Of a DNA stretch of 64,000 nt, positions 25,696 through 37,448 are shown in pieces. The position numbers were made by a program, and so were the translations under genes. Every line of letters begins with the position of its first letter. Position 1 is the first letter of the stretch. The notes beneath the pieces were generated by a model. It searched no databases, had not been told where the DNA came from, and was given only the letters and a program-made list of their open reading frames with translations. The DNA comes from Trichopria drosophilae (lineage: Eukaryota; Arthropoda; Insecta; Hymenoptera; Diapriidae). The stretch is from positions 90,765,501 to 90,829,500 of the forward strand of contig CM059586.1 in NCBI GenBank assembly GCA_030407085.1, read 5' to 3'.

Positions 25696-26698
25696 CTATA
25701 CATGTAAAATGTAGACAATTCCTCAATTTTGAAAATTTTGTTATGTTCCGAGTTTCAGACGCCATTTTAAAATCAAATTGAAATAGGTGAAAGCATATTT
25801 TTAAAGTAAAACTGTCGGGAACACTTTTCTGATAGATTCGAAGGTAATGAAAACCCGGTATTATAGTAAAAATTGCATTTTGAAAAAATCGTAGTTAAAA
25901 AATATGTTAACGTAATTTTTTGAAAATTTTCTTATCGCCATTCGAAATAGCTATCTCAAAACTAGTGGAATACGGAGGTTTCCATTTTCAAAAATATTTA
26001 TTGCATACAAAAAACGATGCTGAAATCCGTGTGCAAATTGTGCATATTTGGGCGTAAAAGGGTTAAACATTATTAGTTATCAATATCAATATTTTTAAAT
26101 TGCAATGAATACATTTCGAAATATGACCTCTGCAAACTTCAAAAACACAATTGGAAAAATATCAAAGTTAAAAAATTAATATTATGAACACAATAGTATA
26201 AAATTGCTTTGTGATGAAAGATATACGATTCACTTTAATATTTTGATTTTATTTCAACATTATATTATTCTGGAATTTTTAAACTTGTCTATCCTATCTG
26301 ATTAGTTTGCATTTTTTTCTAGAATTGTCACATTAGTGCAAATGAATTGAAAGATTTTTAAAAATTATTTTTTGAAAATAAATTTACAAAAATCTAAAAA
26401 ATAGTAAAAATAAATTTAGAAAAATGTGAACGGCAAAAGATTCGATACGCGAAGACTTGAACCCACGCCGGAAAAATGCTATTCAATAGAAATGAATCTA
26501 AAAATTCCAAAAGATCCATCATTTCCAAGAATGTAACAATCAAACTTTTTAAAAACTAAATACATATTATTCTGAATCGGGCCGAGAAGTTTCTGATGCC
26601 AGAAAAAAATATAAGAATTATATATTATTATGTTACTTATTATTGTACAAAAAAAAATGTTTGTTAAATAGTTAAATATGAAATGTTGAAGTTATATT

Positions 26699-26905
26699 TC
26701 CAGACAGCAAAATAGAAAAGAGTTCAGAATGATTTTTAAATGTGCTCTAAAAGAAGTCAAATGTCCCACTTTCTGAGGGTTTTCTGAACATGATATCATT
26801 ATGAACTCATGTTCAAAAAAACCTCGGAAGGTGGGACATCTGATTTCTTTCAGAGCACATTTCGAAATCATTCTGAATTCTTTTTTATTTTTCTGAGTTT
26901 CGACT
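26699..26905. mobile_element. CCCAGACAGC palindromic MITE, decayed copy
   Basis: The left arm (CAGACAGCAAAATAGAAAAG, then GTCCCACTTTCTGAGGG) is mirrored by a right arm ending near 26,905 (ACCTCGGAAGGTGGGACATC, then GAGCACATTTCGAAATCATT). It is the same family as 27,252-27,467, but both termini have lost the exact CCC/GGG ends. Confidence 0.6.
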
Positions 26906-27251
26906 AATAAAATGACAGTTACTTATAGATATTACTTACAATCTCGATATTTTAAAAGAACGCAATCTATACTATCAGAATCAGATTCAATGATCAAAGT
27001 TGCCTAGGAAACCACTCCTTGTACTCAATCATCTTTGAATACTTCAATTTTGCATCGAGCCTGCGTAATTTGCGTAACGCATTGACATAATTAACAGAAG
27101 CAAATGCATTTGTAAAAACTGCAATTATTCCCAGCGTTCAGTTCTGGTAGTAGTTACATGAAAATTTAAAAAAAAAAGAGTTTTTTAGTATTGCATATTT
27201 TCTGATGGTTTATTTTTAAAATATATTTTATCTCTTGTCTTTGAAAAATAT

Positions 27252-27467
27252 CCCAGACAGCAAAATAAAAAAGAGTTCCGAACGATTTCGAAATGTGCTC
27301 TAAAAGAAGTCAGATTTCCCACTTTCTGGGGGTTTTCGGAACCTGATGTCACTGTATGAGACCTTCATGAACTCATGTTCAAATAACCCTCAGAAAGTGG
27401 GTCGTTTCACTTCTTTTAGAGCACATTTCGAAATCACTCTGAACTCTTTTCTATTTTGCTGTCTGGG
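27252..27467. mobile_element. CCCAGACAGC palindromic MITE, intact copy
   Basis: 216 bp, nearly a full-length palindrome. It runs from CCCAGACAGCAAAATAAAAA to the reverse of CCCAGACAGCAAAATAGAAA. Flanked by AT on both sides (27,250-27,251 and 27,468-27,469; the match could be read as ATAT). Non-coding. Confidence 0.75.
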
Positions 27468-28097
27468 ATATTTGAGACGGATAACTTATTAAAAAACATA
27501 ATTTGAAAAATTCCTTTTCGTTATTTGAACCATTCTGAATGGTACAATTTTAAAAGGTTTTTCTGAATGATACAAGTTTTTAAAATTTCTTCATCATTTT
27601 ACTGCAATATAATGATAAATTTAACTAAGATTTTGAATAAATCTTCAAATTGTAAGGATGCTTATGTGTAGAGTTTGTCTGAAATTCAGATCAGAAAACA
27701 AAAGATAAGGTAGTTAAAATTCATTTATATTTATTTACAAATATGAATAAACATATTGGGATCAAAAAGAAGTTTCAAAAATATAGTTTTTCATTATATA
27801 AGTTTGAATCTACTTAAATCTACTTAAAAAATAATCAATTGAATTTACTATCAGTAAAAGAAAACAAATGAAAAAGAAATCAATATTTTAGGTCTTTCAA
27901 ATGAGTTACTGGACCACATTTTACTTTAAACATAGATTAGATAAATTAGATATTTCAACAATTTTTAGTTTATTAAATTCGTTACAAATTTACGCAATGT
28001 TCAAATAATAAGTATCTACTACATTTTACTTGGAATAAAGCATATATAAAACGAAATTCAAAATTACTGTATTTTTTTTGATAAATAAAGTTGACTT

Positions 28098-28645
28098 CAT
28101 TTTAATTTAGCATAATTTATTTTGTAATTAAAAAAAATAATATTGAATACTGCAATGAAATTTATTCGAAATTAATTATGCGAAAGGTATTTAATATTTG
28201 AAAAGGTTATTATGACATCTTTATGAACTCATATTCAGAAAAACCTCAAAAAATGGGTCATCTGATCTCTTTTAGAGAACATTTCCAGTTCATTGTGAAC
28301 TCATTGATTATTCTGCTGTCTGGGTAGGTATTCAAAAGAATTCAAAATTTGTATCTTATTAGTTATTTTTGGTTTGTTATTTATACATTATAATTATAAA
28401 TAATTTAAATTACTTAAGTATAATTTTTAAATACCTATCGCATAATTAATTTGGAATAAATTTCATTGCAGTATTCAATATTCCTTTTTTGATTGCGGAA
28501 TAAACTATGCTAAATTAAAATAAGGCCATTATGACATCTTTATGAACTCATGTTCAGAAAAATTTCAGAAAGTGAGTCATCTGACCTCTTTTATATAACA
28601 TTTAGAGTTCATTGTGAACTCTTTGATTATTCTGCTGTCTGGGTA
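28098..28645. repeat. Composite repeat: two CCCAGACAGC half-elements in an inverted frame
   Basis: Two half-copies of the CCCAGACAGC family, each ending CTGCTGTCTGGG, lie at about 28,205-28,323 and 28,528-28,643. Both follow arms of one inverted repeat: 28,098-28,195 is mirrored by 28,427-28,525 (GAATACTGCAATGAAATTTA and its complement). This looks like duplication or rearrangement of an older insertion. Confidence 0.45.
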
Positions 28646-29214
28646 AATATGTACTGAGAAGAATTCAAATAAATTCACCCCAAATTAGATTTGTTAAATA
28701 TTCAAGGAAGAAATTTTCAATATATTTAGGTAAATTGAAAATAATTTGGAATACAATAAAATTGAAGAAGGTTAAAAAATGTAATTCGGACATTCAACAC
28801 TCAATTACTGTTCATAGTTTAAATTAACATTCGTTTACTGGAAAGACAGGTAATTTATATATGTATTTGTTTCTATTCTCCAATGAATAAAAAATAAAAG
28901 TTAGATATAATCTATTTACATACTCTAAAAAAAAAGAATTAAAAACAATTACTAAGATAACAGAATTATGCATTCTATTCAATTCGTTTAAACTCTTTTA
29001 TCTGATTTTGTGATCATTAAAATTAACATAATAATGATGTCTTTCCCAGAAAACAAAAAAAAATTTAAATTAATACAAGATTTAAATTCCTCCGATTCAT
29101 TTCTTTGACAAAAAATTTTAAAATGCATTGAAATGATCAAGAAAGTTAATTTAGTTCTATTCTTTACATTCTCAAAACAAAGAAGATTCTATTTATTCAA
29201 AAGAATTGGAATGA

Positions 29215-29638
29215 CCCAGTAAACGAAAATTCACTGCAGGTCGATTGAAATTTATTCATGATATCACATCTGAATTAGCTTTCTTAACTTCTTGAATGAA
29301 TTTCAATGAAAAAATAAATTTTACTTACTTTTAATGGTTAATACTTTGTAGAAAATTGATCGCTTCAATGTTTTTGAATGGGAAAAAAGTGGAATGGAAA
29401 AAGTGTCATTGTTAATGAATTTTAATAGAAAATTGCAAATAGAACAGTTGGAGATTAAATTAATTCCAATGGAAAAATAATTATCTTCACTTGAAATGAA
29501 TTAATTTAATTAAATTTGAATTATAAAAATAAGTAAAACATGAAACATATTTGAAATAGTTTCTCATTGAAATTCATTCCAGACGATGAAAAAACCTATT
29601 CAGAAATGATGCAGGGAATGAATTTTCGTTTGCTGCGG
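29215..29638. mobile_element. CCCAGTAAACG-family element, long older relative
   Basis: The left end is CCCAGTAAACGAAAATTCAC; the right end, reversed, reads CCGCAGCAAACGAAAATTCA. The inner arms (TCGATTGAAATTTATTC, GAATTTCAATG) are partly mirrored. The outer base pairs have mutated, so the 2-bp duplication cannot be confirmed. Confidence 0.5.
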
Positions 29639-29734
29639 AATATAGAAAAAGACTCCACAAATATATGTAATAACAAGAATTGAATTCGTAAGCAGTCAAT
29701 TCCTACAAATGATTTGAACGTTATCAAGAATATT

Positions 29735-31234
29735 CTAGTGGAAAAATATTGCTGAAAAGTACTGAAACTGTGTTCCTGAAAATCTCTAAAGAATACTGAT
29801 TTGATATCGAAATTGGGACTAGTATATTCAGGATATTTCAGAGACTTTCAGCAAATTGTAGTAACATTGTTGAAATATACTGAATATTTATCTGAATTTT
29901 ACTGAAATATTTATAGGAATGTTACTAAAATTGTTCTGAATTACACTCAATTACTATCAAAATCACTGCATTAGAAACATTAGGAAATTTCAGCGTATTT
30001 TATCAAAATGTAGTAAGTTTTCTGAAATAAGCTGATATTTTCCTGAATTCTACTGAAAATTCTAATGTATCTTTTATTCAAAAATACTGAAAATCTCTTA
30101 ATAATACTGTTTTAATATCGACATTGGAACTATTATTTTCAGGATAATGTAATTTGATAAAATGTAGTGATATTGCTGAAATGAACTGAATATTTATCTA
30201 AACTTTACTAAGTATTATTCTGAGCTATTTCATTTAAAAATTCTGGAATTGTACTGAATTTGTCTGAATTCCGCTAAATTAATATCGAAATTGGTATTTT
30301 AGAGCATTCTGGAACTTAGTCGATTTTAATAGAAATTTGTACATTTCTTAAATTTGACTAATATTTCTGTTAATTCTAATGAAATGTTATTTGGAACAAT
30401 TATTAAGAAATTGATCCGAATTCTTCACACAATTTTCATACAAAGAATTATGAATGTCTTTCAATAAAGTTAATAAATTTGGTTAAAATTGACTGAGACT
30501 TTAAAAACTTTCTATAACACCAATTTTCATATTAATTTAATGGCATTCAGAAAATTTAATACAATCTTAATATTTTCTAGAGAAATACTTCACATTGTTA
30601 TTTAGTAAAATTTCGAGTTCATTTCAGCAAGGTACGTGTTATTTTACTCGGTATAAATACCCGAGTATTATTTTATACAAGTTCCAATTTCGAATATGAA
30701 ATCTGTATTATTAACAGTTTATTGGAAACATATGGGGATAAATTTGTAATTATTAATAATTTCCTAAGAACATTATACAAAGTTTCTGAATAATGCTAGA
30801 AATACATAAAATTATCTGAAAAAATGTAATAACAAATTACTAATTGTTATAGAATATTTTTAAAGAAATTTAGAAAAATTCAGTAACTTTCAGTATTTGT
30901 GCGAAAAACGATTTATTAAAATTGTCTGAAAATACCTGAAAGTTACAAAAAAAAATAGGCTCTAAATTTGTATTGTGGCTTCTATCTATTTCAGTAAAAT
31001 GTAGGTTCTTTCATTAACTTTTCAGTATGTTTTTTTAACATGTCAATGTAATTTTAGCAATTTTCAATAACATTTTACTGAAACTTATTCTGAATTTGTC
31101 TGAAAATATCTAAACTTACATGCTGAAGTGGAGTCTTAATTTCGATATTAATTCAGATTGAATTTCAACAAAATTTAGCTTAATTGATCGTTTCAGCAAA
31201 TTTTATTATTTTTTCAGCAATATTTTTCCACAAG
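29735..31234. mobile_element. 1.5-kb element filled with CTGAA/TTCAG motifs
   Basis: The terminal inverted repeats CTAGTGGAAAAATATTGCTG and the reverse of CTTGTGGAAAAATATTGCTG bound a region with a strikingly high density of CTGAA, TACTGAA and TTCAG strings, apparently a very diverged tandem array. It is non-coding; no target duplication seen. Confidence 0.5.
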
Positions 31235-31541
31235 GGATATAAAAGTATTTTAAAGTATCAAGACACAGAGTTCTGATTGCAATATGGATACTATCAGCGC
31301 AATACATTTCAATAAAAAGGAATTAAATGGAATACAAAATTTTAATTACTAAAATTCAGTTTCTTGATCAAAATTGAGTTTATTAATTTCTATTCTTTCC
31401 CCTTTTCAAAAGAATTATTTGAATGGAAGATCATCCATAATAATTGCAGGAATTCGAAAGGAATTTAAAGAAATTAAAATCATTTGAGATTAGAATTCAC
31501 TCATAAAATGTTGAAATTTTAAATCAAACCTAAAGTTCTAA

Positions 31542-31779
31542 CCCAGTAAACGAAAACGAATAGAAAGTTAAAAATACGAATTGAAATGAATTGAAGTGAA
31601 TTAAAATGAATGCAAGTGAATTAAAATGAGTTCAAGTGAATTAAAATGAATTCAAGTGAATTAAAATGAATTAAAAAGTGGATTCAATTAATCATTTTCA
31701 TGCATTTTAATTGATTTTAATTCACTTGAATTCATTTCAGTTCGTATTTTTAACTTTCTATTCGTTTTCGTTTACCGGG
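31542..31779. mobile_element. CCCAGTAAACG palindromic MITE, copy 1
   Basis: A 238-bp near-perfect palindrome beginning CCCAGTAAACGAAAACGAAT and ending in its complement (one mismatch, ACCGGG). Flanked by AA on both sides (31,540-31,541 and 31,780-31,781). The left arm includes a short tandem array of a ten-base unit (AATTAAAATG/AATTCAAGTG), which gives this copy extra length over the copies at 40,815 and 41,210. Confidence 0.8.
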
Positions 31780-32144
31780 AATTTTGACCTTTATTAAGTG
31801 TAGATTATCAAATCCAAATGATGTAAAATGGAGGTACACTCAGTGCGCACAGTGCACACTGATAAAACCATGGTATAATACACGAATCAAAAATAAAAAT
31901 AGTGTATGTAATTTAAAGAATATTATAAAAGAAAATATATGCTTAACGAAGTAGGAATAATTAATAATTCTTATCAAAATATGTATTCACTTTTTGTATA
32001 ATATTTGCTATGAATAATTAATACAGCAAAGAAAAACATTTATGTACTTGTCATAATAAAACACATAACCTATAAATAGTACTATTTATATAATTTGACT
32101 ACTTATAATTCTTATGTTTAAATAGTTAATAGTTCAGATAAAAA

Positions 32145-35100
32145 ATGTCAACTATGACACAGGAAGAAAGGAAAAGACAAACTGAAGAAAGAAAGCGTGC
32201 CATGGATATTAAAGCAGGACGTCACTTGTGGAATGATATGAATCCTTGTCTAAAGGTATGAAACATTTTATTTTTTTAAATAAAAAACAGTATTTTCTTT
32301 TTATTTTATTACACAACTTAATTTCATTTATGTTTTATACACTAAATTTTAAACACTTCATTTCCTACTATGTATCTGAAAATAATCTTCATAACGTTAA
32401 CTAACAATTCCAAAATTACAGGTGAAATTGTAAAATATGATTTTAATAATTAACGTCTTTTTCGTTTATTTTTAGGAACAAGATCTGTCAATGAAATGTC
32501 TCAGTGATAACAATTATGACAAAGACATCTGTTCTTTACATTTTGAAAATTATAATAATTGCAAAAGTTTTTGGGTATGTATACATTTATAAATTTGTAT
32601 CTAGTGTAAATTCCTGTGAAGAAGGATAGAATACTGACGTTTTCAATTGTAGTTATTGTATAATAATGTCAAATGTGCAGCTTTAATTTTTGTATTTTGG
32701 AGCAACTATAAGTCGAAAACAATAAAAATAAATTTAGAATTTCAAAACTTTTGAATTTTTACATATCGGAATGTAAGAAAAGCATATGAATGTCCATGAA
32801 TTCTTTTTCTTTTGTCGGGATACATAGTCTACTCCGTTTTAGTACTGCTCCCCTGTGACAAATGTTATGTAGGATTCTCATGAGAATTTGAAACAAATAC
32901 CTTGTAAATTTCATTTAAATGTCGTATAGTACTCGCACTGTATTACGGAAACACCATTCGACAATATTTGCAATTTATATGAAAATTGACCTGATTATGA
33001 TAAGATTTTTATGTAATTTCTATAAAATTTCAACTCAAAACATTCATGATTGTATGCTCATAAAACTACCTATTAAATTATTTTCTTTCATGTAATAAAA
33101 CTTTACATATTCCGTATGATAGTATAGACTAATAGATGTATACAATATAGGGGAGAGTCTGGTAGCCCGACCACCCGATAGTCCGACCACTAATTAGTTC
33201 TATGAATGTAAAGATAGATTTTGACTAATTTAATAATATTTTTATGGTACACTACCCAAAACTGTAAATTGGAGAATATTAAGCTATTTGTTTTTACTTT
33301 AAAGGTGTAGCATAAGTTTTTAATCTTCGAACTCATAAAAAGAACATTTTAAAAAAAATAGGTAAGTTTCGCAGCTGATATTTATTATCATATAATAAGT
33401 AAGCTAATTATCGTTGTGTCTACTAACATTCATCCCTCAGCTTTCGCTTTAGGCTATAAAAACTTTATTTTTTATTTCTTATTTGTTTATAATAACAATT
33501 TCAAGACATACTTTCCGGTACCCCCAACCGGTAAAAATATTGCTTATCTAATAATTTTAAAAGCTAACTTGACTTCGGTGATGAAATTAAGCTTAAATGT
33601 CATTTGTTTTTTCGTTTATTCTTCATAAGAATCCTGTTTGCAAACAGACTGATACGACTACACGTCGTATGGTGGCTTAGTTATGTGAAGTGATTTATAG
33701 ATATATTTAGGAAATAAATCATTCTAATAACAGTAACGCAAATTACCAGATCTTGAGTATGTACTTTCCTACATTACATTTTTAAAAAATAAACCTATTT
33801 TTTAATAATAATTTTGTTTCTTAATAATAATAATAATTTACGAAAATTTTGTCAAAAAACTTTTTAAACGATATGTTTATTAGTTAAATCCCTAATTTTA
33901 TATATAAGCAGTTCAATAAATCGAAGATTCTGTAGCTGATACAACTTTCCTTTTCCATATTCGGTGGCACTCACCAGAGCCCAACAGTTTACATTATTAG
34001 TTTGTTTTTATTTTTATTTAGTCCATACGACCATAAATACCAACAATTAAATTATTATTACATTTTCGAACATTCAATTAATCAATTTATAATACATTTG
34101 GATATGTTTATTAGATTGTACAATAATAATAAATTTATTCAAGTATAGTATTACATGTTGGGATTTACCCAATACATTGTAACAAAATCTGCAAAAGTAT
34201 GTAACATCCCAATAAACACGGATTTTGAAAAAAGAATACTTTATGACTTCTCGAAAGTCCTCATGAAATTATACTTATAATGTATAAGACGTAATAAAAA
34301 AGAATTCTTTTATAACAAATTTGAGTTAGCGACCGAGTTTCTCGCAAGCGCACGAGTCTTGGGCAAGTTTGTATATAAGGAACCTCCAAAAGTAGTACAA
34401 CAAACGCGGCATGCTGTATGTTACAATGTTACATATATGTATTGTCTGCATTTTTACATACGGATAATACGCATCTCTCTCTTTCTCTCTCGCTCTCAAA
34501 ATTAATTCCACACTTATTAGTATACTTATTCAGTAAAAGAATTCTTTATGAACACTTAGTTATGGTTTGTGAAGAACATTTTTACAAAATGCTTTTAAAA
34601 AAAGCATTCGTATCTAACTCTTAATTTAATAACTAAAGCGGACATTCGTAATTTTTTTAAGCATTCACAAAGAATTCTTCTGGAATTCTTCTTTTATAAA
34701 AGCATTCAAGAAGTATTCTTTTTGAATATTTCAACTTTTTTTTTTGCTTATTGGGATACTTGTCCGCAACCTGAAGACTTAAAAGCTAACTTAAAACTAA
34801 CTTAAAGGTAAATGTAATTTCTTACGTGGAGTTATTTTCATATAAAAAGCAGTAGTTTCAAGAAAAAAAAAAGATATAATAATAGACATGATTTTATACT
34901 TGTAATCAATGATAGTGAGAACAATTTTAATTATTTAATTAATGTGAATCTATCCAGTTCTAGATTATTTTCTCCTCTCAATTACCTTTTCAATCACACT
35001 TTCAAAATTTTTAAACTTGACATTACTTACGATTTTATTAATAAATTTATAAGTTTACTTTGCACTTTTGTAATTACCGTAGTTTGCTTGCATACCACTA

Positions 35101-37098
35101 AATTTTTCTGAGTTACAAACAAAATTATTTGTAAATAATATATTTTTCGTATTTCCAGTAGTTCGCTATCTTGAAATAGTTTATTCGATGGATATAAACG
35201 ATCTTTATGAAATATGATTTTGATTACCATTTTCTGTAGGACTTCAACATCCTTAAAGACATTATTTAAAGAACTACCCCACGCTACTATACCATAGCTT
35301 AATATTGATAAAAACAATGAATGATAAATTGTTAGACACTGTGATCTCGTTAGTAATTTTCTGAGCTTGAGGAAAACAAAAGGGAAATGTCTTAGCTTAT
35401 TTACTATATTATTTACATGAATATTCCAACGTAAATGAGAATCGATGGTTATTCCTAGGTTGTTAACTCTTTTTATTGTAAAGGATTGATTGTTCACTTC
35501 GAGCTGAATTTGTTTAAATTCAGGAATACTGTCTCTGTAACAGCTAAAAGGTAAAATTTTAGATTTGTCTAGATTAATTGATAGTTTATTTAAGCTCAGC
35601 CATTTTATGACGTCAGGAATATCTTTTTGTATTTCCAATATCAAGCTATCCCAGGATGTATGCTTGTATATTATAGCTGTATCATCCGCAAAAGAGAAAA
35701 TTTCTCCTGAGCAATTGATTTTTTAAAGGTTGTTTATATATATTAAAAATATATTAAAAATAAAATCACATTACTATTATAAGGACCACTTTTAACTTCT
35801 TGCCTTCTATTTATAAGATAATTTTTAAAGATGTCATATACACATCCTCTTATGCCTATATTATGTAATTTAGTTAAAAGTAATCGATGGTTAATAGTAT
35901 CAAATGCCTTTGCAAGATCTAAGAAGACACCTATTATTGGTTGATCATTATCTAACGCTTTATGTACAGATTTTAGTAATTTCGCAAATACTACATCTAT
36001 TTTAAGTTATATTAAACAATAGGAGCATGTAAATATTAATTTATTTCGAATAAAAGTCTATTATAAGTATTTAATGATGTATTTTTACCATATACAAGTT
36101 ATTGTATTGAGTGGTCTGGGCTACAGGACAAAATGGCGTAACCAATTTTATGAACAATGAAAAGGATATTCTATAACAGATTCGCTATTTTATCTTCAAA
36201 TTCTTCACGGGTGCATTCAATATGATACAAATATTATCTTTAATACTTTCTGTTACTTGTTGAAGTTGTGAAGAATAAGTTATATGCCAAAAACCATAAG
36301 TGGTCGGCTACTGAACTCTCCCCTATATTTACGACAACTATAAGGCACTTGTTTCAATTTCTCACGAGATTCTTATGAGAATCCCACTTAAAATCTTTCA
36401 CAGGGTCTTTTTAAAACAAACTTTAATCTGCACTGTGAAAAATTTCGATGTAATTTCACAGTGCAAAAGTGGAAATTACAATACCAGTGAAAATCGTAAA
36501 TTTAGAGTGAGAGTAAAATTTTTACATTATCGATTAAACACATGTGCACCGTAATTCGGAAAGAATCAATTCTTATAGTTAATAGAACCACGGTGGACGA
36601 CAATTAAAGCCAGATTATATCGTCTTGTAATTTTACACGAAAAACGATTAAAAATTACAAAGACGATGTAAAATTGCATTTTTTTAAATGACATAATCTA
36701 TTTCTATTATATATGTTTTTGTAGGTGTTTCTACTTCCATCTTCTGCACTGTAAATTTACATTTTCATTGTAAATTTTACATGTTTATGGTAAATTTCCT
36801 TCCGTTTTGTTTGTTTTTAATTTTTTATAAAATAGATGATTCATAATGAATAATTTCATTCAAATTGTTTAAAGTATTGTATATGTGAAACAAGCAGAAC
36901 TTTGTCTCAGGAATGAATTTAGTAATTCTGAAATGATTTTTATTGTATTAACTAATAAAAATTTAAATTATAATAAACATTGTTTAATTGCAGTTCAAAG
37001 TAGAATTCGAGAGAAAAAAGAAAGGAATTTTCCCCTCACTACCTCCAGCTAACGAACGAGAACAGGCTAAAATGGAATATAAACATCTAATGGCATAA
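32145..37098 (+). CDS. CHCHD7: CHCHD7/COX23-like twin-CX9C mitochondrial protein, complete, three exons
   Basis: Coding exons are 32,145-32,255, 32,476-32,574 and 36,994-37,098; all junctions are GT-AG in phase 0, giving 104 residues. Residues 1-30 are charged (MTQEERKRQTEERKR). A twin CX9C motif follows: C35-X9-C45 and C56-X9-C66, the CHCH fold that is oxidised and trapped in the mitochondrial intermembrane space by the Mia40/Erv1 relay. The spacing and the tail FERKKKGIFPSLPP match CHCHD7, the animal counterpart of yeast Cox23, linked to cytochrome c oxidase assembly. Human CHCHD7 is somewhat shorter. The start is the first ATG in a purine-rich context (AAAAATG). Intron 2 (4.4 kb) contains a 3.2-kb transposon, yet all splice sites are intact. 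Function is inferred from family. Confidence 0.88.
34208..34755. mobile_element. CCCAATAAACA MITE with AT duplication
   Basis: Ends CCCAATAAACACGG and the reverse of CCCAATAAGCA; both are followed inward by AAGAATACTT-type repeats. Flanked by AT at 34,206-34,207 and 34,756-34,757. It contains a CT-rich microsatellite near 34,472-34,498. It belongs with the other CCC...GGG elements by its termini and 2-bp duplication. Confidence 0.65.
34990..36000 (-). pseudogene. Decayed LINE reverse transcriptase, nested in the intronic element
   Basis: Read on the minus strand, the RT motif VFLDLAKAFDTINH lies near 35,880-35,925 and the catalytic FADDT near 35,680-35,693. An open frame then covers the thumb and C-terminal region (LGITIDSHLRWNIH, YGIVAWGSSLN) to 35,027. 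The GVPQGS...LYIND segment between the two motifs is missing or frameshifted, and a stop precedes FADDT. Of jockey/CR1 type; inactive. Confidence 0.75.
36586..37011 (+). repeat. Source copy of a partial duplication of CHCHD7 intron 2/exon 3
   Basis: This segment ends with the intron-2 acceptor and the first bases of exon 3. It is closely matched by 39,776-40,325 (GACAATTAAAGCCAG near the start; ATAGATGATTCATAAT and ATAAACATTGTTTAATT near the end). A 12-bp hairpin (TGCACTGTGAAA...TTTCACAGTGCA, 36,429-36,465) lies just upstream. Confidence 0.7.
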
Positions 37099-37145
37099 AA
37101 TATTCTTATTGTTGTAATTTCTTGTATATATATTTGTAATTTATA

Positions 37146-37151
37146 AATAAA
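37146..37151 (+). terminator. CHCHD7 polyadenylation signal
   Basis: AATAAA, 48 bases after the TAA stop of the CHCHD7 gene. Confidence 0.65.
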
Positions 37152-37448
37152 TGCAGAATTATTTATAGAATTAATTTTATCAACATTGGAATATATTTAT
37201 TAAAATATGTCATATTACAATCACAGGTGAAATGTAACAAACAATCTAGATTTGTAAGCAATACATCAGAATTCTGGCTTTTTACAAATTGGAAATTTGT
37301 CAACTTTAATTCATGGTTTCATTCCAACTCAAGTAAAGCACTTCATAAACGAAACCATTAAATATTAAATTACAATAAAAAATGTTGATTTAGGTATAAT
37401 TTCATGAAAATAGTGTTTCAAGAATTTTACAATCAAGAAAATATATTA

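Larger units (their letters stand above)
24250..26066. mobile_element. TTAA-type foldback carrying two nested MITEs
   Basis: The right end, read inward, is TTAACCCTTTTACGCCCAAA. The outer arms pair between about 24,265-24,560 and 25,745-26,050: CCAAATGTACACAATTTG pairs with CAAATTGTGCATATTTGG, and the CTATCAGAAACGTGCTCCCG region pairs with CGGGAACACTTTTCTGATAG. The left terminus has decayed. The centre holds the insertions at 24,944-25,115 and 25,153-25,695, so it is older than both. Confidence 0.5.
33148..36325. mobile_element. 3.2-kb TAGGGGAGAGTC element inside CHCHD7 intron 2
   Basis: The terminal inverted repeats TAGGGGAGAGTCTGGTAGCC and the reverse of TAGGGGAGAGTTCAGTAGCC, each followed by (CC)GACCAC, are flanked by TA on both sides (33,146-33,147 and 36,326-36,327). 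No transposase was recognised. It carries a nested MITE (34,208-34,755) and a decayed LINE on the minus strand (about 35,000-36,000). The TA duplication suggests the Tc1/mariner group. Confidence 0.65.
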
